Of a stretch of 13,745 bases of DNA, positions 7,155 through 13,300 are shown piece after piece. Each line of letters opens with the position of its first letter. The first letter of the stretch is position 1. Below the pieces are notes generated by a model. That model made no database searches. It saw only the letters and a list, made by a program, of their open reading frames with translations, and had not been told where the DNA came from. Both the position numbers and the translations under genes were made by a program. The stretch spans positions 1 to 13,745 of the forward strand of contig JABEVM010000129.1 of NCBI GenBank assembly GCA_013041585.1. The letters run 5' to 3'. Source of the stretch: Chlamydiota bacterium (GTDB taxonomy: Bacteria > Chlamydiota > Chlamydiia > Chlamydiales > Rhabdochlamydiaceae).

Positions 7155-7218
7155 TTCCATGAATTTCAAGCCGCTTAACTTTGCTGAAGGATTCTTTCCT
7201 TTAGAGCAATCGTCGCTT

Positions 7219-7258
7219 GTAAACAAACGTAAACAAAATCGACCCCCTCTTCATCACC
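7219..7258 (+). repeat. Iteron 5 (double)
   Basis: GTAAACA at 7219 and 7229, CGACC at 7240-7244 and TCACC at 7254-7258. It is the only copy with one extra base before the third box. Confidence 0.7.
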
Positions 7259-7284
7259 GCTTCTGCTGGGTGAACACCCTTTTT

Positions 7285-7313
7285 GTAAACAAAATCGACC
7301 GTTGTCTGTCACT
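7285..7313 (+). repeat. Iteron 6 (single)
   Basis: GTAAACA at 7285, CGACC at 7296-7300 and TCACT at 7309-7313. A GTGAACA near-match lies upstream at 7270, but not at the 10-bp spacing. Confidence 0.7.
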
Positions 7314-7429
7314 TTTCCCGACCCTCCTCGATCACTCTTTTTTAGGATTGGCGCTGTATAAGTCATTTAGATAGAGTTTTTTGAAAGATACTTAAAATAA
7401 ATAATTGTCAAGATTGGATTAGTTCATTT

Positions 7430-7457
7430 GTAAACAAAATCGCCTCTCGACATCTGA
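7430..7457 (+). repeat. Iteron 7 (single, weakened)
   Basis: GTAAACA at 7430 and CGCC at 7441-7444 (one base shorter than CGACC), with a poor third box (TCTGA at 7453). Confidence 0.5.
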
Positions 7458-7489
7458 AATTCCTGACGCTCCTTGAAATTGAAGCTTTT

Positions 7490-7528
7490 GTAAACAGATG
7501 TAAACAAGAACGACCTGTCTCGATCACT
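7490..7528 (+). repeat. Iteron 8 (double)
   Basis: GTAAACA at 7490 and 7500, CGACC at 7511-7515 and TCACT at 7524-7528. Confidence 0.75.
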
Positions 7529-7686
7529 CTCGCTGAAGAACAAATAGTTTTCTTTTTTAGATCATCCACTAGCGTTTGCATTGGTCCCTTTTAGCTAAAA
7601 ATGTCTCTCAAATAAGTCTCTGCATCGGATCAAACCATTCTCTGGACGTATGTCTAACTTATTCCTGGATTAGGAAGTTTTTTCCT

Positions 7687-7725
7687 GTAAACAGGCGTAA
7701 ACAAAACCGACCGTCTTCATTCACT
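7687..7725 (+). repeat. Iteron 9 (double)
   Basis: GTAAACA at 7687 and 7697, CGACC at 7708-7712 and TCACT at 7721-7725. It is the last unit of the array. Confidence 0.75.
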
Positions 7726-7739
7726 TGACCCAGATACGA

Positions 7740-7954
7740 GGCTGGACATCCAATAATCCGGCAGGCTGGTAAGTTGGGCGATTGGAAGTATGGAAAGCTG
7801 GTCATCCACAAAGAGAGGAGTCTGTGAAAACATACATCCAGTCAGTCAACCAGCCACCCAGACAACCATAAAGCCAGATGGTTGGGAAATCAACTGGATG
7901 GAGGGGAGTATGGCATCTTATTTCGATAGTCTCTCCCTTCAAATGCAGCCAGCT
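7740..7954. other. CTGG/CCAG-rich segment, candidate partition site
   Basis: The left part carries GGCTGG at 7740 and 7764 and AGCTGG at 7796. The right part carries the complement: CCAGT at 7838, CCAGCC at 7850, CCAGA at 7858 and 7874, and CCAGCT at 7949. An 8-bp inverted repeat, CATCCAGT (7835-7842) and ACTGGATG (7893-7900), encloses the middle. The cluster lies just beyond the iterons and outside any clear gene. Clustered short motifs in both orientations are what centromere-like sites bound by RHH proteins often look like, but no binding evidence exists. Confidence 0.25.
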
Positions 7955-8017
7955 CGTGAACATCGTTCTAGTTTTAGCAAAACTCGACAAATCTCATTGA
8001 TGGGTTTTTTCTATTAA
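7910..8017 (+). CDS. Candidate 35-aa small ORF (weak)
   Basis: ATG 7910 is preceded by GGAGGGGAG (7900-7908), a strong-looking ribosome site, and the frame runs to TAA at 8015-8017. The peptide starts MASYFDSLSLQMQPAREH and ends SLMGFFY. It has no recognisable motif or membrane span. The frame is also open upstream to an ATG at 7790, but that part is low-complexity CCAG-type sequence. The only support is the ribosome-site match in an otherwise empty region, so a chance ORF is quite possible. Confidence 0.2.
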   Translation: MASYFDSLSLQMQPAREHRSSFSKTRQISLMGFFY

Positions 8018-8205
8018 ATTTGACTTCGGAATCGAAAGAGTGTAAAAGAATTACATGATGATTGTTAGAAAAGACAACAAGTGCGAAACCGGATTACTGG
8101 ATAAAAGCCGGTTGGCGGGATGCTGGCGAAAGAACAGAGCTAAATTAAGGCATTCAAAAAAACTTGGCTTTTGATAGCATCGTTTTTGTGTAAAAAACTG
8201 AATAT
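8018..8205. other. Unassigned intergenic DNA
   Basis: No gene is seen here. The only structure noticed is a 6-bp inverted repeat, AACCGG (8087-8092) and CCGGTT (8108-8113), around 15 bases. It is too short to assign a role. Confidence 0.4.
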
Positions 8206-8230
8206 CATACACTTATGCAACATAAGTATG
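8192..8230 (-). terminator. Possible terminator of the HNH gene
   Basis: Read leftward, CATACTTATG (8230-8221) pairs with CATAAGTGTATG (8217-8206), leaving a two-base bulge and a CAA loop. A run of six T follows after 8 nt (8197-8192). It lies 4 nt beyond the stop codon of the HNH gene. The stem is AT-rich and the T run is displaced, so termination would be weak. Confidence 0.35.
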
Positions 8231-8234
8231 ATTA

Positions 8235-8753
8235 TCAGACGTTGTTAACATGATCATTTTCACTTATAAAAAAATGAACCTTAACCCCACCATTATCTCG
8301 TATTGTATATAGACCGAAATTTCCTCCAGCTCCACGACCTATCAGCGTGTTAGTTGAAGGCTCTATTTTGTAAAAATTGCCATAAGAATTCTTGTCTTCA
8401 ATTTTTACGAAATCTTCTTGGTTGGCTACAACTGATACCCGATCCTTTTGACTTACTTCTTCTAAGATTTTCGGATTAATAGAATTTAAAATTATATCTA
8501 ATTCTGCTTTTATTGTTCGGTTTAAGAGCTCGTTGTTTCCCTTTCCTCGGTTACAGTTAAAACACTTCGTCTGAAGGTTTGATATTTCATCTGTGCCACC
8601 TTTAGAAAACGGTATCACGTGGTCAACTTCTAATTTTAAACCAGGACTTGTTACAGGACTGCTACCACAAACTTGACAAGTACAACTATCCCTGAAAAAA
8701 ACTTCAAGCTTCGTTTTGTCATTTATCTTTTTGCGTTTCCTTTCCTCCGCCAT
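8235..8753 (-). CDS. HNH endonuclease with unknown C-terminal domain
   Basis: A 172-aa protein with a clear HNH nuclease domain. Residues 1-15 are very basic (AEERKRKKINDKTK). CQVC (Cys26, Cys29) and CFNC (Cys64, Cys67) supply the zinc knuckles. LEVDHVIPFSKGG (41-53) holds the catalytic Asp44-His45 pair, NL at 59-60 and Asn68 complete the motif. HNH enzymes cut DNA with one metal ion and occur in restriction, phage packaging, homing and defence roles. The C-terminal 60 residues (including YGNFYKIEPSTNTLIGRG and GGVKVHFF) look beta-rich and unfamiliar. No partner methylase or McrA-like specificity domain is seen. The GGAGG ribosome site ends only 3 nt before ATG 8753, but no other start is available. 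The gene is divergent from the next one, with 125 bp between them, and is AT-richer than the replication operon. Confidence 0.85.
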   Translation of the reverse strand: MAEERKRKKINDKTKLEVFFRDSCTCQVCGSSPVTSPGLKLEVDHVIPFSKGGTDEISNLQTKCFNCNRGKGNNELLNRTIKAELDIILNSINPKILEEVSQKDRVSVVANQEDFVKIEDKNSYGNFYKIEPSTNTLIGRGAGGNFGLYTIRDNGGVKVHFFISENDHVNNV

Positions 8754-8878
8754 ACTCCTCCCAGAAGATAGATGTGCTACCGCATCCTAAAAGGAAATGT
8801 TCTTAGAACAATTATTTTTAATGACAGCAAATTTGAAATCTTAATAAAATTTTAATTTTTCACACAGACGAGAACAGT
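8754..8878. promoter_or_regulatory. Shared divergent promoter region
   Basis: The 125 bp between the HNH gene (-) and the tail-anchored protein gene (+) must hold the start signals for both. The part nearest the + gene is very AT-rich, with TTGAAA followed by an A/T run (AATAAAATTTTAATTTTT). No -35/-10 pair with standard spacing can be fixed by eye, so only the region is offered. Confidence 0.3.
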
Positions 8879-9901
8879 ATGAATGCAACAACCTCTAGAT
8901 GGAATTTTGGAAACGGGACACAAATAGAAGCTCGGATATCCATTGGTACAGTATTAAATCAAAATTCACAGCGAGTTGCCATTTCTTTTGCTTGTGCTAG
9001 AGACGTATACCATATCGATAACAGAATCTATAATGTTTTTATAAATGCTATTTCGGATACAGCTTATAAAGACATGAGCCCAAACCTGTCTTGTTCACAC
9101 GAAAATGTTGCTGGAGGATGTGGAAACAGAAGAGGATTTTTATCAGAATGTAGATGTGAGCCTCTAGATCGACTGAAATTCCCTGGGATACGAGAAAACT
9201 ATGAGAATCGTATAATAAAAACTCTTCTTTCGAAAATAGGAAATTCCTCAAATAATTTCCATGTGAAATTGGCCATATTTTGCTCTGGGCAACTACTCGG
9301 AGAGCAAATTCTCCTATTCAAATTACTGCATCAACTGAATCAAAGTAATGCTAAAGGAACTATCGAGTTATTTTTAATCGACCACTGCTATGCTCCAGCA
9401 ATTTCTGGATCAACCCATAACGATAACCTCTCAGATGCAGTTGGTAGAGAAGGATACATTCAACAATTTTTAACAGAAATTTGTCAATGCTTACCGAAAG
9501 ACATAAAAGTAAAAGGAACATTTTTCAGCGATTCTAAACTCTATATTCAAATGGCTCAGAAAGATACTGCTTTTAGACATCATCTTCTAGTAGGTGCTGA
9601 TATTGAAAAAGCTAATTTTGATATGGGGGAAGTAGGGAAAAAAGCGGGATCAAACGGTAATCCTCAACCTGTTGTTTTAGTTAAAACCACGACAAACCAA
9701 CCAGCAGTGTGCAAACTAGATAATATTGGAAATTTACAAGATTGCTATGACCCTAGGAATAGTAACGCCAAATTTTCTCCTAGCCAACCAACAACCAATA
9801 ATAACGATGATTTACTATTAACAGGAGTTGCAGTTGTCGGCAGTGTAGCACTAGTGGGTTTTTTAGTATTAGGTTTTCTATTTGCTGCTTCAAGGAATTA
9901 G
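8879..9901 (+). CDS. Tail-anchored protein of unknown function
   Basis: A 340-aa protein that I do not recognise. There is no N-terminal signal peptide. Residues 70-95 hold four cysteines (Cys72, Cys81, Cys91, Cys93) that could bind metal. Residues 128-172 look like a Rossmann-type alpha/beta core: strand VKLAIFCSGQ, a helix QILLFKLLHQLNQS, strand TIELFLIDHCY. A second strand-like part is PVVLVKTTT (about 264-272). A Pro/Asn-rich hinge (about 298-310) leads to one strong hydrophobic span (LLLTGVAVVGSVALVGFLVL, about 312-331, continuing to 336) with only a few residues after it. The protein is thus probably a large soluble domain fixed to a membrane by its C-terminus. In an intracellular bacterium such a protein could be a secreted host-membrane effector, but a bacterial inner-membrane sensor is as likely. 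ATG 8879 has a weak ribosome site. It converges with the tra operon. Confidence 0.75.
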   Translation: MNATTSRWNFGNGTQIEARISIGTVLNQNSQRVAISFACARDVYHIDNRIYNVFINAISDTAYKDMSPNLSCSHENVAGGCGNRRGFLSECRCEPLDRLKFPGIRENYENRIIKTLLSKIGNSSNNFHVKLAIFCSGQLLGEQILLFKLLHQLNQSNAKGTIELFLIDHCYAPAISGSTHNDNLSDAVGREGYIQQFLTEICQCLPKDIKVKGTFFSDSKLYIQMAQKDTAFRHHLLVGADIEKANFDMGEVGKKAGSNGNPQPVVLVKTTTNQPAVCKLDNIGNLQDCYDPRNSNAKFSPSQPTTNNNDDLLLTGVAVVGSVALVGFLVLGFLFAASRN

Positions 9902-9967
9902 ATATAAATTTATCTCGTAAAAAAGCTCTAACAGATCAAGGTGTACTGATTGCAAATTTATAAGGCT

Positions 9968-10060
9968 CTACTTTTTCTTGTTAATTCTTAAATATTTTTT
10001 CCAATACATGTATCCTCCATACCCCGCAGCCACTAAAATCAAAATCATCAATAACATCAT
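9968..10060 (-). CDS. 30-aa single-span membrane peptide
   Basis: ATG at 10060 (or the next codon, ATG 10057) opens a 30-residue frame ending in TAG at 9968-9970. Residues 1-20 are hydrophobic (MMLLMILILVAAGYGGYMYW) and the rest is basic (KKYLRINKKK), the layout of a small membrane protein with a positive-inside tail. The GAGAGG ribosome site ends 9 nt before the ATG, lies at the end of the preceding gene, and the ATG is only 4 nt beyond that gene's TAA. This supports real, coupled translation. Tiny membrane toxins of type I systems (TisB- or Ldr-like) have this size and shape, as do small accessory membrane proteins of transfer operons. No homology is claimed. It is the last gene of the leftward tra operon. 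Confidence 0.55.
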   Translation of the reverse strand: MMLLMILILVAAGYGGYMYWKKYLRINKKK

Positions 10061-10064
10061 AAAC

Positions 10065-10367
10065 TTAATCCTCTCCAGTAATTCCAACTGGATTGCAAAT
10101 GGTTAAAGTAGAATCGATTGAAGATGGGTCATTCTCTACATCATCTAAAGAGCCCGCGGGAATTGCTGAATCCTCCCCTATCTCAAGATCAACCTCTTCT
10201 TCCATCTCTTCTAACACTTCCAGGTCTTCAACAGGAACAAGAGCAGCCAAAACTCCATCCCTCCCCTTTAACACGATTCTTTCTCCAGAATACCATGCTG
10301 AAACCATGAGCTCTTGTACCTCTGAATCATCGCATTCGATAGTATGTTGTTCTATAGTCATATTCAT
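10065..10367 (-). CDS. Phd/YefM-like antitoxin candidate
   Basis: A 100-aa acidic protein. The core SGERIVLKGRDGVLAALVPV (about residues 28-47), followed by EDLEVLEEMEEE, resembles the Phd/YefM antitoxin pattern 'G..iviTr.Gk.vAvLvp.edye.L', where a beta-hairpin forms the DNA-binding dimer. The following acidic helix and flexible tail would be the toxin-binding part. No Doc, YoeB or other classical toxin gene is next to it in the window. It starts 12 nt after the traA stop behind a GAGGGGGG ribosome site. Two starts are possible, ATG 10367 or ATG 10361, and the second has the better spacing (8 nt). The 30-aa membrane peptide gene follows after 4 nt. The antitoxin call is moderate; a small regulator of the tra operon is the alternative. 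Confidence 0.5.
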   Translation of the reverse strand: MNMTIEQHTIECDDSEVQELMVSAWYSGERIVLKGRDGVLAALVPVEDLEVLEEMEEEVDLEIGEDSAIPAGSLDDVENDPSSIDSTLTICNPVGITGED

Positions 10368-10379
10368 TACCCCCCTCTT

Positions 10380-13300
10380 TTACCTTTCCAGTGACACTGT
10401 TTTTTGACGTGCCATCTCTGTGTTTTGGATATCTAAAGCTATACTTTGGTTTATCTTTACTTCAGACAATTGAAAGTCCTTTTTGAACTCATGAACCAAA
10501 GACGACTCTATTTTCTCGCCTCTTAAAGCTTTGCTCGAAGCATGTAAAAGAAGCCTGTCTATCGTATAATTGGCTATCTCAGGATTTTGTCCTTTTTGCA
10601 AAGGTACATGACCACATTTTTGGATGACTTTCTTCAAAGTCTGCAACTCTCCTGTACGCGGCCCTCGTCCATGCTCTGCTTCAAAAGCACTAACTTGGAA
10701 GGACAGCCTCTCTAATGCCAGGCCTTGCAATCCAGATTTTTTCTGTAAAACATCCTTTCTTTCCTGAGAAGAATGGATAATCTTCGATGTTTCATGAAGA
10801 ATAACCTCATGAATTTTCCAGTGTTGTCCTTCGTGCTTCTTTTCTAGCCCCGGACGCATCCTTTCATCAATTCTCCAGAGAAGTTCATTAATTCTCGCTT
10901 TTGAGGCATAGTCATTCTTATTCACAGAAAGCCATATAGAGAACTGAGAAAGATTAATACCTTTGTGCAAACTTGAAGTTAAAAGTTTTTGTAAGTTTTG
11001 TTCTTTTACATTCTCTGGTAACTTATGCTCTAAAGACCAATTTGCTGGGAAGATTTTAAACATCTCTTTAGATTCTAATTCTCGAAGCTCGCCCATTCCC
11101 ATTTTTCTAAGCTCATGGCAAATTTTTCCGGATATCTCAAATCCTTCTTTAGTATTTTCAGGCCAAAGAACTACCTTTCTTCCGCTAAAAACCGCCCAAT
11201 CTTGAGACTTTATATCCTTTTCATCCCCCACAAATCCAACACATAACTTTCCTTGTTTACTAAGCATTTCTTCTATATTTGAGTTTATTGACTTGCCTAT
11301 AACGAGCACAATTTCAGCATTGGATTTCTTAGAAAGCACATCGGTATTTACCAATGTATTTTTTACAACTTCTTGGAAGTTCTGATTTTTCTCTTTTACT
11401 ACCTTTACTGACTTGGCTTTGCCAACGGCGTTTTGTAACATTTCCTTCACGGAAAATTCCTTTTCTCCCAAATTCTCATTCACAAGGGTTGCACGAAATG
11501 CTCCCGTTTTTTCTTCTCTAAAATAATAAAACTCTGAACTTGGGGCCCTGTCTTTTCTTTCTTGTATTTTTCCTGATATGTGATCCCAGGTAGAATATCC
11601 AAAGCCTTTTACTTTGTCTAAAATGGAAGAAGAGTTTTGTAAAGAATCTATCTTCACTTTTCTTTCTTCAGTAAGTCTAGCAAGACTCATTTCCATAGCA
11701 GAAGTATAATCAACTGTGAGTTCTTTTTGACTGCTTCTTAAAGCTTTTAATTTTAAATCAGCCATACCGGAAGATTGCTCTTTGGAAACAAAATATTCAA
11801 CATTTCGGGCGTGTCTCGTTAATCCTACATAAAACATTTCTCTACAGGTTGCAGGACTATGAAGTACGTAAGCTTTATCAACAGTTTGGCCCTGAGATCT
11901 ATAGAAACTACTTGCATATCCTGGTTGATAGCTGTGGTACTGCTTTGGGTTAAACTTAACTATCTGCTTCTCCCCTTCATTTTCAACCTCAACCGTAAAG
12001 CGTCTTTCCTCTGCTTTTACCAAAACTCCGGTCAACCCATTCGTAACACCTAAAGAATTATCATTTTTTCTAAATTCAATCCGATCTCCTTCGCTCAAAT
12101 AGCAGTCTCCTAAAGAAGTCGTGCAATAGAACTCCTTATCGCCCAACTCTCCCCTCTCTTTCCTGAAAGCACGAATAACCTCATTAAGTATTCTGACTTC
12201 TTTGTTAGAGGTTGCGATAATGATAGAAGATTGGTTAGGAGATTTTTCAGAATCTAATACCCAGTTTTCAACCAATGCTTCCATTGAGTGTTTTTTAGAA
12301 TCTTCCCAGCGAATTCCATGAAGTGCTGCAAGACGATCAAGTGCGGCTCCAAATTTTCCGATAGCCAAACTCTTAGCCATTTTTCTATGCTCTTCATGCT
12401 TTTGACGTTGAATATCTGAAAGAACGTGGGCAGGATATCTTTCACAAAAGACTCTAAAAAATCCTCCTCGTTCAACAGGAGAAAGCTGGGCAGAATCCCC
12501 CGATAAAATGAGTTTTACATCTCTCTTATCGGCTTCTTTCAATAATTCCAGCAAAGGACGATTTCCAAATTTTCCGACCTCATCAACCATCCACACCTCT
12601 TTACCTTTACGGATATCTCTTTTATTATAACGAATTCCGAAAAGGAAACGGTAAGCATTCTCGGTATGAGAAAGCCCCTTTGCTTCCAAAGCTTTTACAG
12701 TTGCAGAATCGGGGCCTAATGCACGAACAGTATAGCCACTTTTCTCGTATGTTTTTTGAAGCGATTGTAAAAGGTAGCTTTTGCCTGTACCTGCATATCC
12801 TTGTAAGATCGACATACGATTCTCTTTCAAAATGGCGTGATAGGCTTGCTTTTGCTCGGGTGTTAATCCAGCAGAAATGGAGTCTTGTAAAGCTTCCGTT
12901 TTTATAGAAAGTGGGTTTTTATCTCTAATGTTGTCTGCTAACCGTAGGACTTTTTTCTCTTCATCGATGACTTTTTGGGAAGTAAAGGCATCGGCTGCTT
13001 TCGCTGTTTCTTTATCCATAAGTTGGACAAGTTGGGGCAGCTTCCAAAATGCCTCGGAAACATCCTGGGCTTTTTTCACATCTTTTATACAACCATATAT
13101 AAAGTTTATTGCTTCATCACGAGTAAATACACTCTTGTTTTTAGTAATGGCATCCAATATTTTCGCAGGATCTTTCAGCTTCTTATGGCTTTCCGTTATC
13201 TTTATAGGCGCTTGATATTTTTCAATATAAGGATCCACCTCCTCAACTATTTCATCAGATGCAGGTGTTTTTAACGCTTCCTGCTCTACGAAAAGAGGCT

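Larger units (their letters stand above)
6670..7725 (+). other. Iteron array, probable plasmid replication origin
   Basis: This stretch has no convincing gene but holds nine same-orientation copies of a three-part element. Part one is GTAAACA, followed in five copies by a second GTAAACA exactly 10 bp later. Part two is a CGACC box (CGCC in one copy), which ends 15 bp after the start of the last GTAAACA in eight copies and 14 bp after in the ninth. Part three is a TCACT-like box starting 24 bp after that GTAAACA (25 bp in one copy). The units are unevenly spaced. Two decayed copies begin TGAAACA at 7119 and 7141. A helical-turn spacing, a single orientation and a position just after a probable initiator gene are typical of iteron-controlled plasmid origins. 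Origin function is inferred and not shown by sequence alone. Confidence 0.7.

Noticed and set aside
6654..7374. Several short frames in both directions across the iterons (6654-6908, 7002-7226, 7159-7374, 7175-7366)
   Set aside because: They translate the repeats themselves, lack ribosome sites or motifs, and run in conflicting directions.
6670..7725. CRISPR array
   Set aside because: Repeats are short, unevenly spaced (tens to hundreds of bp), vary in number of boxes, and have no cas gene nearby; the iteron reading fits better.
7802..7810. DnaA box (TCATCCACA)
   Set aside because: One mismatch to TTATCCACA, single copy and no second site close by; expected by chance at this length.
7822..7870. 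15-codon GTG-start frame behind AGAGAGGAG
   Set aside because: It consists of the CCAG/CCAC low-complexity words and ends quickly; more likely part of the repeat-rich segment than a peptide gene.
8087..8113. oriT or recombination site at the AACCGG/CCGGTT inverted repeat
   Set aside because: Six-base arms are too short and no nick-site consensus is visible; the relaxase domain needed to judge the family lies outside the window.
9902..9967. Terminator between the converging genes
   Set aside because: No stem followed by a T run could be found in either direction, although one would be expected here.
12254..12475. 73-aa - strand frame inside traA
   Set aside because: An alternative frame within the helicase core, whose own frame carries all conserved motifs.
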